Assembly: GCA_029891345.1 (NCBI GenBank)
Contig: CM057002.1
Coordinates: 59,324,777 to 59,388,776 of the forward strand
Length of the DNA stretch: 64,000 nucleotides
Reading direction: 5' to 3'
DNA from: Dryococelus australis
Lineage: Eukaryota; Arthropoda; Insecta; Phasmatodea; Phasmatidae
This document shows positions 19,817 to 31,500 of this stretch, piece by piece. Position 1 is the stretch's first letter. Every line of letters begins with the position of its first letter. Position numbers and translations under genes: made by a program. Under the pieces are notes generated by a model. It saw only the letters and a program-made list of their open reading frames with translations. It made no database searches and was not told where the DNA came from.

Positions 19817-20043
19817 GGCTGTTCACTATAAAGTGAGCATCTTTGAGATCTTTTTAGTTTCAGCCATTCTTGTTATCCTTTAACCAGCTTTTTAAATAAA
19901 AATTGCCATGCAAGTAATAAACACAGTGTGTATATTCCGCCGCACTCATAAGTTTACGTCTAAGGCTAAAATATAATATATTTATTGACTATTTTTTTAA
20001 GTGAGAGGACTTTAAATAGTGCGCACTTTACCGTGAATAGCCC
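19817..20043 (+). mobile_element. M1 type B1, full length
   Basis: Left end GGCTGTTCACTATAAAGTGA after TA; right end AGTGCGCACTTTACCGTGAA then TAGCC. The core contains AATAAACACAGTGTGTATAT. Confidence 0.85.
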
Positions 20044-20579
20044 ATAATTGCATTTATTTCTTAACTTTTGTGTGTCCATATTTCGGGGGAAGTTTGAACC
20101 CAGAATCCCCCAACCTCGGTCTTCCATCAGCTCACGCCTGCCATCTTACACCTTAGCCGAGACAATCGCGCGTGGCTTTGGATTTAAGGCGGATTCCCAC
20201 CCGCCATCTTGGATTTATCGATTTACTTCTATTTCAAAAGGTGTATTGAAATTTCTCGCACGGCAACAGCTTCCCAAACTGTATCGAACAAAGGCAACGA
20301 TATCAATAGTAATAAAAAAAAATGCTGACCTTAGACAATGCACTAGGCAATGCTCTGTGCCCTGTCATTCCAAAAACATGATACAAAATTGCATTTCCAG
20401 AGTATGGCAAAAAAATCCACGAAAATCCGCACGAACAGTTTATTGCATTCTCACGAGACGTACTTTAACACGTAACTATCTTAATACAAGAAATTTTACA
20501 TATAGAATTGTAAAGTTAATGTTTAACTACGCCAGTATGGGGGCCCTTTGCGAAGCCCGTCGGAGGCATAGCTAGTCGT
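20044..20579. other. Region of a 175-codon open frame, not called as a gene
   Basis: The open stretch 20048-20575 is long for the window but shows no recognisable domain, and its first third runs through a tRNA-like phrase (GAACCCAGAATCCCCC near 20096, complementary to a B-box-like GGGTTCAAAC). Probably a repeat remnant. Confidence 0.3.
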
Positions 20580-20779
20580 CAGAAAGCTATAGAAATAATT
20601 TAAGTTATAAATGGTTACCTAAAACTTTTTATTCTACGTTAAGGTATAGAACTACTTTCACCTCCATCGTTACCACCATTATTGATCACTCAGTGCGCCC
20701 GTTAAAACGTATGAAGGTAGGAGCAGTGACTTTTTTCTAAGGTTGAACTCAAAAGTGCTCACTTTATCGTGAACAGCCT
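20580..20779 (+). mobile_element. M1 type A, 5'-truncated
   Basis: Begins inside the core (AGAAAGCTATAGAAATAATT), contains ACTTTTTATTCTACGTTAAG, and ends AAAAGTGCTCACTTTATCGT then GAACAGCC. Confidence 0.75.
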
Positions 20780-21164
20780 TTAGTGTGACTCCGGTCTAAA
20801 GGCACGCCGGAGGGAGGGCAAAATACTCTGCTAAGAGGCCGTTCCCACACCGTAAAAATTTTTCTCTAAAACTTCCTAAACTGTAGGTTACGTTTTTAAC
20901 ATATACACTGTATGGAAATAATACTACACATCTGACCATGAGTTAGGCAGCTCTCTTTCCGCTGGCACCCGTGAGATGAAGGGTTTGCCTCCCTGTCTGC
21001 TAATTCGGCGTGAAGACATAAGTTATCCCGGGTTCATCCCTTTTCGCTTATCAGTACATCTGATCACAAATTATCTTATATTATTTATGCGGAATGCACA
21101 CAAATTCTAATCACATTCATGCCACCATTAGAACGCCAAACGACAATATAAATGTTTAGTGGAG
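20780..21164. other. Spacer
   Basis: Mixed composition, nothing recognised. Confidence 0.45.
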
Positions 21165-21720
21165 ACGCCGAGAATTTCACGGCTTTATTTTTTAGACTGG
21201 TTGGAATTCACGCACATGTACGTTCATGTTACGTTTGTAATTGGTTGATGTGTTGATACACTTCCTGAAGATAAATGAGCCAATAACAAACAAGCAATAA
21301 ATTGTGCGCCCAGCCATCGCTTATTACTACCACAACAATCAATCTATAAACAGCTGATATATGTATGACAGTATATAAGACTGTGAAGTCTAGCCTACAG
21401 GTCACTGAACTCGCGAATTTCTCGGGGGTCTGATTATTTAAAACCCGAGAAATTTTGGCAATTCATTTCAGGACAAGCTAGACCTCAAACTCGCATACTT
21501 ATGAAGTGTAGGCCTACTTCTGAATTTATTTTTCAATTGGATCGCAGTTTGTAAGACACACCCTTGACGAATTTAAGCCAATAACAACTCTGTAATTAAA
21601 AGAGCACCGAATCCCGAGCTACCTGAACAAATTTCTGAAGCTCGAATGCACAAAGAATTGTTGTCTGGCTTGTTGCCAACTTAATCCACGAAATTTCCGG
21701 GTCTCTATAAATTATGTTTC
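21165..21720. repeat. F3-like fragments with hairpin
   Basis: Several pieces resembling the F3/F3b class: CGAGAATTTCACGGC near 21170, an inverted pair at about 21397-21436 and 21452-21483 (AATTTCTCGGG against CCCGAGAAATTT), and a distal block (GAATCCCGAGCTACCTG, CCGGGTCTCTA) that recurs at 34506-34620. CCAAT motifs at 21240 (reverse), 21282 and 21580. Individual boundaries are unclear. Confidence 0.4.
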
Positions 21721-21994
21721 CATTAATATACTTTGGTGATTGCTGTGTCCATTTCACAAGCTGCGTGGTAAAGTTGGCAACTTAAAAGAATATTAGAATT
21801 ATACGGATATGAGGATTTTTAATAATAAATTAAACTATTATAAGGACGATGTAAACAATGTAAAGAAATATTGATGTAGCAAAGGAAGCTTATAATAGTG
21901 CCATTCAGTATAAAAAAAATGCGAAAATGCGATGGAATGCTCACAATGAATTAAAAGAACAATCCAACACTAAAATATTGGAAAAAAAGAACAA

Positions 21995-22154
21995 TTTTGC
22001 AAGGTGGCAGTAAGTACAACGGTATCTACTGGTAACAGTGAGGGCAAAATAAGGTTCATTACTAAGGAGTTTTATTTTGCAAGGTGGCAATAAGTACAAC
22101 GGTATCTACTGGTAACAGTGAGGGCAAAATAAGGTTCATTACTAAGGAGTTTTA
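21995..22154. repeat. 80-bp tandem duplication, two nearly identical copies
   Basis: Copies 21995-22074 and 22075-22154 are the same except for one visible substitution (GGCAG against GGCAA at 22010/22090). No repeat unit flanks them, so it looks like a recent local duplication, or an assembly duplication. Confidence 0.85.
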
Positions 22155-22579
22155 GTTTATCCTACTGTATTTGCAGACGAGATTCCCATCGGAGTACTTA
22201 TCGATACGTCATAACGATCAGAGAACCGATCACGATGATTACTTAGCGCAAAATTAGTAATAAATTAAAACTTGAAACAAAAAGCGGGATTATATGAAAA
22301 CTCGTACAACATTTCAGTTAGTGTTACCAAACATGTGTTATAATATGCCGCCTATTAATGTATTTCGTCAAAAAAATTAAGAACGAACTAGCATTTACAC
22401 TTAACGTGAGGTATCGCGTATGAAATATCAGTATTAATTTTGCCACGAAATCCAACGAAATAACTTCTCTCTCTAATCCTGATAGTCATCTGCGATACCA
22501 CTTTTTTTTTTTTTTAGGGTGTAGTATAAGAAAACGCACCTGAATATCCTTGCGCTTGAAAGCGATAAAGATTTATCTA
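22155..22579. other. AT-rich spacer
   Basis: T run at 22503-22516. Nothing recognised. Confidence 0.5.
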
Positions 22580-23158
22580 AAGCATTTACGAACGCCCTGC
22601 AGCGGATGCTGGATAGCAATCTCCCCTCGACATAGCCGACAAGACGACTAACGACCCCACGTTTAAGCTAGCGTAAAATGTTCCGTCAGTTGGCGGGGGG
22701 AACATGCTAGAGGGGTGTGGAGCAAAGTCAAAAAAAAAAAAAAAAAAAAACGATGGGGCAGTTGCTAAGTACCGCGAAGCAGGCGGTGGGTTTATGCCTC
22801 CCCCCCCCCCCCATCGCCAGTCGCTTACACCCTCAGTTTTGAAAAGCGTGCTTCGTGATTTATAGCGCAGCGCGTCCTCAATGCAGCCGGCGTCGACCCT
22901 TATCCTTGGTGCTCTGGGGGGGTCAGCCCAGGCGCGACAGGAAGTAAGATACTGTTGGTTGGAGATGTAGAATGAAAAAAGGGGGGGGGGGGGGGCGAGG
23001 CGCGTTTCCGAAGACTTCGGGCAAGGCACGCCCTCTCAGCTCTGCCCGTCCCGCGAAATGAAGAGACGTGCGAGGCGCAGGCAGCACGAGCCACTGAGAC
23101 AGCGCGGCACAGCGGCAGCACAATTCCGAGGCGATATTTGTCGTACCTTTTCGCGTAA
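22580..23158. promoter_or_regulatory. GC-rich segment with homopolymer runs
   Basis: CpG-bearing block with an A run (22730-22750), a C run (22799-22812) and a G run (22981-22995). Reverse frames up to 147 codons cover it but their sequence is compositional and interrupted by the homopolymers. May be a promoter island; no splice or TATA signal supports a direction. Confidence 0.25.
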
Positions 23159-23159
23159 A

Positions 23160-23583
23160 GACTGTTCCCGATAAAGTGGGCACTTTTGAAAATCAACCTC
23201 TGAAAAAAGTCACTGCTCCTACCTGCATATATTTTAACGGGCGCTCTGGGTGACATGCGCCCAGTAAGGTTGGTAACGATGAATAGGAAGTAGGTCCGTA
23301 TCTTAACGTCGTATAAAAAGCGTTAGGTAACAATTTCTGATAACTTAAGTTGCATATTTAGCTTTATGGTTTTTTTTAATGCATTAAGTGTAAAAATGAG
23401 CAGATTCGTTAAATACGTACTTTTTTTTCCAAATAATTTCACAGATTCATTTGACCGACGCATGAATAAAGTGATGTGGTTCATGGCAATGTTAATCTTA
23501 CATAAAGCGGAAGAATACACAAAGTGCATACAATTAGATCTTAAGCAGGGCTTCCAAAAGTGCTCATTTTACCGTGAATAGCC
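23160..23583 (-). mobile_element. M1 type A, reversed, full length
   Basis: Left end GACTGTTCCCGATAAAGTGG; right end AAAAGTGCTCATTTTACCGT then GAATAGCC. Core contains ATCTTAACGTCGTATAAAAA in reverse order. Confidence 0.8.
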
Positions 23584-24464
23584 CATACCTATCAAAATAA
23601 ACCCTAACCATGTGACTTTCAGCTGGTGTTTATATCAGCTGGCTCATACGTCCGCTACACTCATTAAATAAACAGCAAAATGTAATAAATATTATTACTA
23701 GCACAATAAACACGTACACGTTAATTTCAGCAAATAATGGTGGTTTGTGAATATTGATCGATGTTCGCGATTCTTGTTTCTGTGTAGACGTAATTTTTTT
23801 TTTTAAACTATGGTCAACACTTCCGAGCACATAAGAAAATATGTTACATGTACGTCACCAAAAAAAATTAAATATTCGTTTTCCCGTTACAAAAACAACG
23901 CCAAGACGTTTAGAGCGCTCGCCTTTATGTAGTGTTAAAGATGAAACGTTCGCCCGTTCAAGGAAGGCAAACTATCAGATTATACGGTGTTTTTTACTCC
24001 TTCATACATATGACAACGTGCTCCAAACTGTTGTTAAATGACCAAATAATTATGCTTAACTTTTACGAGTGTAATTATATTCTATAAGTACCTCAAAAAT
24101 CGATATTTTAAGACAACACAACGTGCAAGCAAAATGGCGCGCGTTGCTATCCCATTACGAGTACCGACCGTAATGAAAACAAATATCATGCCATTGAGTG
24201 TCTGAACATAATTTATAAATGTTTACAGCATACCTCCACAGTAATATTTGCAACCGAAGCATGTTTCGTAACAATTCTTCCAGCCACGCAGGTTTTAAAG
24301 CACATTGCACTAACGTTTGCTAAGCTTTGCCTGCAAAAAAAAAATCACTTTTCACTTATAAGATTTAAATGCCTTCACTGATATGAATGTAATTACACCA
24401 CCATATTGAAGACACAATTGCTAGACGATGACACTGCTGTAGTAGGTGAAAGGGAATTCATGCG
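23584..24464. other. Unannotated AT-rich region
   Basis: About 880 bp with only short frames. Nothing recognised. Confidence 0.5.
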
Positions 24465-24896
24465 TATAATCCATTCGCGGTTACTTCAGCCTTTTCTGAA
24501 ACTCTGCTAAAGTTCTACTTCCAGGATATTCCTCCGCCTCGTGCAAACTAAACTTAACAAGTCTGGATAATTACACCAGAGGGACAACGCGCCACATTCG
24601 TGCGCACTCAGTTGTAATGATATTTTGTATAAGAACTGTTTCTCACTAGACGTTACCTACATACCTATTTTCTCCCTGTTTTTTATTAAAATTATTTATC
24701 AATGAAGCATTATAATTTATAGATAAGACATCAATAACATTTCAATTTAACAGGAAAAAAAGTAACTTTTATGAACACAAGTATAAGACGCTCGTGATAC
24801 AGGGCGTATTTAGGAAATAACTAAACACGTCATACATGGGGAAATTTTTCAAAGGTTTGATTCGAAAAGGCCGAAGAAACCGTGCATGGACTATAG
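24465..24896 (-). mobile_element. F2 element, full length reference copy
   Basis: Left end TATAATCCATTCGCGGTTAC, right end in reverse TATAGTCCATGCACGGTTTC: inverted repeats of about 35 bp with several differences. Landmarks are ACACCAGAGGGACAACGCG, the CACTCAGTTGTAATG phrase and GTGATACAGGGCGTATTTAG. At 432 bp it has no coding capacity. Six other copies in the window share this order. Confidence 0.75.
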
Positions 24897-25189
24897 GAGC
24901 CTTGGAGACGCATTCCGGATTTTGGCTCCACCTTGAATTTCCGCCATTTTTTTTTTTCGTACAAAATCGCTTGTTTTTACCCAAAGATCACTTTAGAAAT
25001 CGATTATTTTTGCCCAAATTCACCTAAAAATGTCCCGTTTTGCCCAGCTGCAAAAAAAGGCTCCCCCAGAAAAATCCTTCAGGGGCTCTGGCTGCCATCT
25101 CGGATTTCCGACTCCCTGCTCTGTCATTCCGGTCACACGACCACCACCTTGGATCTGTGACCTTGACCTTCGACCTTTCAATCCTAAAA
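24897..25189. repeat. Repeat with GCCATCTCGGATTTCCG / CCTTGACCTT phrases
   Basis: TTTTGGCTCCACCTTGAAT, GCCATCTCGGATTTCCG and GTGACCTTGACCTTCGACC are iterated pieces of a degenerate repeat. A related GCCATCTTGGATTTA lies at 20201. No boundaries seen. Confidence 0.35.
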
Positions 25190-26503
25190 AATTTAACAAA
25201 TAAAAAAAAATTTAAACATAAAATCGAATTCGAAAAAAAATAAAAAAATTATAATCCAAAAAAAATACTAATAAAAATCATTACAAATAATAAGATTTAT
25301 AAAGAGCTTCCAAAAAAATCCCAAAAATCGCAAAAAATGTAAAATACTTAAGAACATATCACGTAAACCTCACACTCATCCTACCATCCTAAATATCTAC
25401 CCCTACCCTTACCTACCAACCTACCAAAACTACAAAACAAAGAAAAATCACACAAAAAATTGAGAAATATAGACCAAAAATCGTAACTCCAGCATGTCTC
25501 TCATGGCATCATTACCATCAGACACCAGCCAAATATCATAACAGCCAACAAACAAACCACCTGATTATACCAACTATACCATACAAATAAAAAATGCTGA
25601 CCACGCCTCAGACATATGATCACAAATATGAGTAACTCTGCTGAACATGAGAACTGGGTACTATACCAATCATAACCCAGGATACTTCACTCATGCCACA
25701 CAGATCACATTGTAGTCAAACAATGCAACATAACAACTACTCATTTCATACCAGCTACACCATCCATTAACCACATCAACCATAACATACTAGGTGACAA
25801 CCCTCCAGCATATACCAAACATTTATATAAATCACTATATCAACCAACAAACCAGTTAATTATGTCAGCCATCCATGCTAATAGCTGCTCTTACAAAACC
25901 TACCAGGTAACATACCTCCAGCATACTTAAGAATCACAAAACCTACCAGATAACATACCTCCAGCATACTTAACAATCATAACGATAGCCCAATGGTACT
26001 GAGTACCAAAAACAAATATATTACATTTCACCAATAAATTACCTTGCCTCAGCTACATGACGTCGAAAGCCATACAACCCATCATACCAACATACTATAC
26101 CATCTGAATATATCAACGAACCCCCACAGCACATAACCATATCAACCAAAATATACAGCCCCAACCATATAATTTGCTCTAACCCACGCATACATCAGTC
26201 TAGCTACTATCAAAACAGTCCATATCAACCACCATATATCAGGTTTACTGATAAATCATAACAGTCGACATTGACTACCATTTCAGCCCAACTAACTTCA
26301 CCAGTTACGCATATAAACAAGCCATACCAGCCACTGTAACTCATGCATGCCAACTGCTCTACCACCCAACACCACACGAAATATACTCATCGTTCACACT
26401 TCTTACTATAAATCAAACATACCTCAACCATTCAGTTCAAACTGATATTACCAAAAATTTACTTTCTGCTGTACTGGCCAACACCAGTCAAATATATACT
26501 ATA
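25190..26503. repeat. Strand-asymmetric A+C-rich, G-poor block
   Basis: For more than 1.3 kb the + strand is dominated by A, C and T with very few G (for example 25200-25480). Phrases such as CATACCA and ACCTACCA recur, and a 43-bp unit is tandemly repeated at about 25895-25980 (AAAACCTACCAGRTAACATAC, 21 letters shortened to its start here). This suggests a decayed satellite rather than gene sequence. Confidence 0.5.
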
Positions 26504-26736
26504 GGCTGTTCACAGTAAAGTGAGCACTTTTCAGGCCCTGGTTACTTTTTTTCTTTTAGCCATATGTTATCCTTTAACCACTTTTTAAAATAAGTATTAC
26601 GATGTAAGTAATAAACACAGTGTGTATATTGCACCGCACTCGGAAATTAACGTCTAAGGCTATAATAAAACATATTTATTGACAATTATTCCAAATGAGA
26701 GGGCTTTCAAAAGTGATCACTTTACCGTGAATAACC
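26504..26736 (+). mobile_element. M1 type B1 inside the A+C-rich block
   Basis: Ends GGCTGTTCACAGTAAAGTGA and AAGTGATCACTTTACCGTGA then ATAACC. Core AATAAACACAGTGTGTATAT. The A+C-rich composition resumes on its right, so it was inserted into the block. Confidence 0.85.
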
Positions 26737-26940
26737 AGTCACTATACAACCATACCAACCAACTATCCACTATAACCCAAGTCATACCAGACCACCCAAC
26801 ACCCCAATTACATTACCAAAGAAAACTGCAATTCACCCACACTTTGACTCAAGTATGCCTTAGTATTACAGGACTCACTGACACACGCACATATATATAC
26901 ACACACACACACACCTATACACATACAATGAGCCCGAAAT
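26737..26940. repeat. Right part of the A+C-rich block with TA/CA microsatellite
   Basis: Same G-poor composition as 25190-26503, ending in a TATA run and an AC repeat around 26892-26913. Confidence 0.5.
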
Positions 26941-27219
26941 ATTCAAATTTGTAGACTCGCTCCATCAATCTTTCGCAATCTTTTATTTCGCAATATTTCA
27001 CACTTTTCGCAATCTTTCGGTTTGAGCCTCCCTCCCATATGTATAGCAATTACATTCGTAATGAGGCATGAATATATTAGTTTATAATATATGCAGATAA
27101 TTTACCACGTTCATTGCATGCAATGTTGAGTATCGGCCATTTGTCGTATAGCACATGGCCGATGTTGGTTAACAGCTAAAATGAACAGACGCTGGATAAC
27201 TCGCCGCTCACTCGCGAGC
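26941..27219. other. Spacer
   Basis: Contains two TTTCGCAAT phrases (26971, 27007); otherwise nothing recognised. Confidence 0.4.
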
Positions 27220-27830
27220 ATGCCTATGATGAGAGTCAATGCAGCACCATCCGATCGGGACTCTGAATATTTTTCCCCACTGGTGTAGGACTTGTAAATT
27301 TTTCTGCTGGTGCAGGACCACGTGTAAAGACTTAGGAAAAAATTTCCACTGTGTTTTCTTCCGGGGTGAACGAGTATCTGGGTTTTCTCAGAGTGAAGAT
27401 GAATTGCGAACACGAAGGTCCGCCTTTGACCTCGACTACCATGGAGCCGCGACCTACATCATTGCTAACTAAAGTCCTACATGAATGGTCGAGTCCTACA
27501 CCAGAGGCAAAATTTACAAGTCCTGACATGGGGTACAGTGGATGTGACTAAGTTAAAAAAATTTTCCGAGTCGTACACAATATGAAAATATATTCTAAGT
27601 CCTACACAAGGTGGAACGAAAGTGACTTAAGTGGAAAAATATTGAGTCTTATAAGAGGCGAAAGATATTCAAATTCCTACACAACGTTAACATATTTTTT
27701 AAGACCTACACAAGATGAAAATTTTTTGTAAGTTGTGTATACAGTGGAAGTTGTTTTTCTACGTCTTTACACGTGGTGCAAGGTAATATTAAGTCCTACA
27801 CGAGTGGACATCCCCTGGCTTTCCCCTGTT
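27220..27830. repeat. Degenerate tandem and inverted repeat of AGTCCTACAC unit
   Basis: The unit, roughly 35-40 bp and centred on AAGTCCTACAC, recurs from about 27470 to 27810. Left of it the unit is in reverse (GGTGTAGGACTTGTAAATTT at 27281). The reverse of this pairs with CACCAGAGGCAAAATTTACA at 27500. The whole is therefore an array with an internal orientation switch. Confidence 0.5.
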
Positions 27831-28331
27831 TTCGCTGTGGGTGGATACCACGGAAAAGACGGCACCCATGTAGAGGTGGGAGATGGAACAATAAATTGTA
27901 GCGCTTAAGATAAGGGGGCTGCCCAACTTAGCGAGCAGATATTCTGACAGCGACGCATTTCTGTCGAGTTATGGCGGAGTAACAATCCCTCGAAGAACTC
28001 ATAACGACAGCCCCGACACAACGAGAACTTTATAACGACCAATATGAAGCTGAGTCAGCCCCACAACATCTCAGTCCCGGCTGCACGTTTGAAGTAGATT
28101 CGATTTATACGTCGCCATATCACGCTTGTCGCGTAATGCAAAGAAGGCGAATACATTACAAAATAACACTACGTGCGTATTCGCCTCGTGTTAGTATATA
28201 ATAAACAAACTAACTTGGCGCCAAAATCAGATTTCTGCTGGTTTTTAAAAATGAATGGTTCAACGAAACTTCCAATTTTGTCAAGGGCAAGTATTACATT
28301 CACGTTTATGACGTAAATGCATGATGTAATA
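27831..28331. other. Unannotated
   Basis: Slightly higher GC at the left; nothing recognised. Confidence 0.45.
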
Positions 28332-28567
28332 GGCTGTTCACGGTAAAGTGAGCACTTTTTAAGGCCCTCCCAAAAGACGTTAACCACTAATAGATATATT
28401 TTACTGCAGTCTCAGACATTAAATGTTGAGAGCGATGAAATGTTTACCGTGGATTTATTAGTCATATTGCAATGTTTGGATTTAAAAAAGTGGCGGAAAC
28501 GTAGAAATTAATTGAAAGGAAAAATTTTGCAGTGCCTTAAAAAGTGCTCGCTTTACCGTGAATAGCA
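28332..28567 (-). mobile_element. M1 type B2
   Basis: Ends GGCTGTTCACGGTAAAGTGA and AAAGTGCTCGCTTTACCGTG then AATAGC. After the left repeat it reads TTTTTAAGGCCCTCCCAAAA as in other B2 copies. Confidence 0.85.
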
Positions 28568-28963
28568 TATATTTGAGTGACTTGCCATTTTCGGATTTTC
28601 TAGCAGCTAAGTACAACACTTAAAGAGTGTTACTAATTCGAAACGCTACGTTTTTCCCCTGTACATCCCGCTCGTTTACACCTCAGCTAGAGTAGTTATA
28701 TTTGTGGCCACCAGGCTGTAGCACCTCCTACAGAGAAACTAATGAAAAAATACGGCTAGTGATATAATCAACTGGAATTAATAATACTAGTTATATGAAG
28801 ACATTTCAGCAGAAATACTTGTGTTTTTTAGTTCTAAACCATAGTAACTATGGCTTGTCGTTTAGATTTAAGAAATAACTACCGTATTACAACAACAAAA
28901 GCGAGTTTTAAAAATGCCTTTCTTGAGGTGGTAATTCAACATGTCCACAGTTATGAAAACAGC

Positions 28964-28966
<3 letters not shown>
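28568..28966. other. AT-rich spacer
   Basis: Nothing recognised. Confidence 0.5.

Positions 28967-29014
<48 letters not shown>
28967..29014. repeat. (AT)24 microsatellite
   Basis: Uninterrupted AT dinucleotides followed by a short GTGTGTG run. Confidence 0.95.
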
Positions 29015-29018
<4 letters not shown>

Positions 29019-29351
29019 GTGTGTGTGTTTATATCATTGCAGCCTACGAATACAGTACGTTAGTACATGGTTAAAATTACACATGAATAAAATATAAGGA
29101 CATTTCCTCCACAATTTACATTATATTAGTAATATGGAGTTCCCATTTACATAATTCATTCATTAAAAAATTTTATTTTAAAATAAATTTCTAATCTTTT
29201 ATTTAAAATATTGCCTAGAAGTTGATTATATGAGTATAAATAAGACAATTTCCAGTTTTGGGTGTAGTTCATTACATTAAATTTAGGGCTAAAATGGCCT
29301 TAAGGCGTGAGACATTACGCTAGAGGAATGTGTCGCAGCAAAAAAGTGTAT
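29015..29351. other. AT-rich spacer
   Basis: A lone GGCCTTAAGGCG phrase at 29297-29308 could be one edge of a lost TTAA element. Otherwise nothing. Confidence 0.4.
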
Positions 29352-29740
29352 ACTCTATTCGCTGTTTCTGCACACATTTTGAATCAAACCTTTGAAAAAT
29401 CACTCCATGTATGGTGTGTTTAGTTATTTCCTAAATACGCCGTGTATCACAACCGTTTTATACCTTTGCTAACACAATAGTATCTTATTTTTCGACAAAT
29501 TGAAGTTTCATCTATATTTTAATTATGAATTATAACATTTCATTGATAATAAATACGAATAAAAAATGCGAGGAAACACGTGCGTTGGTAGCGTCTAGTA
29601 AGAAATAGTTCTCATGCAAAATATTATGACAACTGAGTGCGCACGAATTCGGTGCGTTGTCCTTTGGTTTAATTTTCTAGTTTGCGCGAGGCGGAGGAAT
29701 ATCCAGGAAGTAAAACTTTTGCAGGGCTTTTGCTGGTGCG
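29352..29740 (+). mobile_element. F2 element, right end lost
   Basis: Starts in the left terminal repeat (ATTCGCTGTTTCTGC), then GAATCAAACCTTTGAAAAAT, the GTATCACAACCGTTTTATAC block, CACAACTGAGTGCGCACGAA-like core and GGCGGAGGAATATCC. It fades after CTTTTGCAGGGC and lacks the closing repeat. Confidence 0.7.
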
Positions 29741-31500
29741 TACACGTGATTTCATTTTGGGAGGGGATGAACCCCGATATCTTAAGAGAGCACCTTGCGC
29801 AATAACCGAAACACTCTTCCCAATGTAAAATATTTTTTTAAATTTCAAGTGCTTACTCATGGAAAACTTATTGCAATTGTTTATTTAAATTTCCAGTAGG
29901 GGGCCTACATAATTTATAGTTAGTTTTCGAAAATTTGTTTATATTTATTTATACTTTGACTTGTTTGGAGGGGCTGCAGCCCCTTCAGCTCCCCCCCCCC
30001 CCCTTCCCCGTACGAACCCAACTGTGTGCAACTGTTTCAGCTAGCCTCATGTCTATGTGGACTCACAATAATCCGGACGCATCCGTCTGTCGTGTTCGTC
30101 CGTCAGTTGAAAGCGATTCACAACAATCCATCGTCCGTCAATACTACCGTACGGCTAAATTTCAGTGTGAAAATTTAACATCACGATGCATTTTCAAGAG
30201 AAAACAATTCAGGAGAAATATTTTTTTATGTAATAAGAATTTATACATTTCTTTTACACTCGAAATTATCGACCACAAAAGATACAAAAAAAAAAAAAAC
30301 AGATCCACGTGTTAAATTATATTTCAGAGCGTATTCGCGTTGCAGTGAATGAAGTCAGATTACAGAGCCATACCCATATTACAGAGCCATACCCATACCC
30401 ATATTAAGAATTGTATACGTTCCCGTATGTAAACTAAGATAAGAAATTTGCTATTTAATATAAACTTAGATTGATATGTAATATAATGATGCAGAGCGAA
30501 ATGGAAAATACATTTAAATGCATGTGTGCTAGTGATTTAGCTTCTTTATTCTATGTTTATGCAAAGTGTAAAATATTTTATGTTTCTTATTCTGTTCGAA
30601 ATGCTCGGTGTAATTGTTTATTGAATATGAAAGTTTTGTCAAGAAGAATTCTACATACTGTGCGGTTTTAAGAACATGCTGGAGTTTTATGATGGTATAT
30701 TATGAATATTTAATGCAAATATTGAATGAATGTGATTCGTATTTGAAGATGTAGCACATGCAATTACGATTATGTTGTAATGGAGAATAATTTGATGTCT
30801 CACAAGTATGTGGTATAATTAGTTGATTACCTCAAGGACACATATGGAAGACATATGGCAATGTTGATTTTTATATTAAAGTAATCGAATTTTAAAGTAA
30901 ATCGCACTGATTTTTCTTTTAATACCCTGCAGAAACCTGAGAGCTTAATTAATTTTGCAAGAGCCGGAGATTTTCACCAAGAAATTTTCAACGTTGATTT
31001 ACTAAGATTGAATACAGATAGTATATTCAAATTGCATTATGTTTAATAATTACTATTCTTCTCTGATGAAACTTAAAATACTTAAGGTTCTCATTTAGTT
31101 AGTATGTTGGAGTAGCACTGAAAACTGATGTTTAGATTATCTTATATGATGTAGTTGTAGATAGTTAAGAAATAAAATACCTAAATCAGCTAAATGTACG
31201 ATACATGTATTTATATTACGATGTTGTTGTGGAATGTGCGATTTAATATGTGCCAGGGAAATACGTAAAATAATTTATGTAAAGAAATCTTGTGCATTTA
31301 AACATCAATAGATGTGGAATTCAAATTAAAAATTTGAATATCACGGAAAATCAATAATATTATTCTCCTTTGTTTAAATCACGAATTTTTTTTTCCCATC
31401 ACACCTTTCTATTGCAGAGAAAATTTGTGTGTACATAATACATGCATAGGTACTTAACACACATTATTTATACACAGTTTGTGTCTGTATATAACGTCTA
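29741..31500. other. AT-rich region, nothing gene-like
   Basis: About 1.75 kb. Contains a C run at 29989-30003, a 21-bp tandem duplication near 30360-30402 (TTACAGAGCCATACCCATA twice), and A runs. Short frames only. No repeat boundaries found. Confidence 0.45.

Noticed and set aside
20085-20165. Third SINE family on the minus strand
   Set aside because: A B-box-like GGGTTCAAAC is present but no A box at the right distance, no tail and no duplication.
20048-20575. 175-codon open frame on the + strand
   Set aside because: No recognisable domain, and its start overlaps a tRNA-like repeat phrase. Length alone is not convincing in a 64-kb window.
22586-23256. Reverse frames up to 147 codons
   Set aside because: They run through A, C and G homopolymers giving Phe, Gly and Pro strings; not protein-like.
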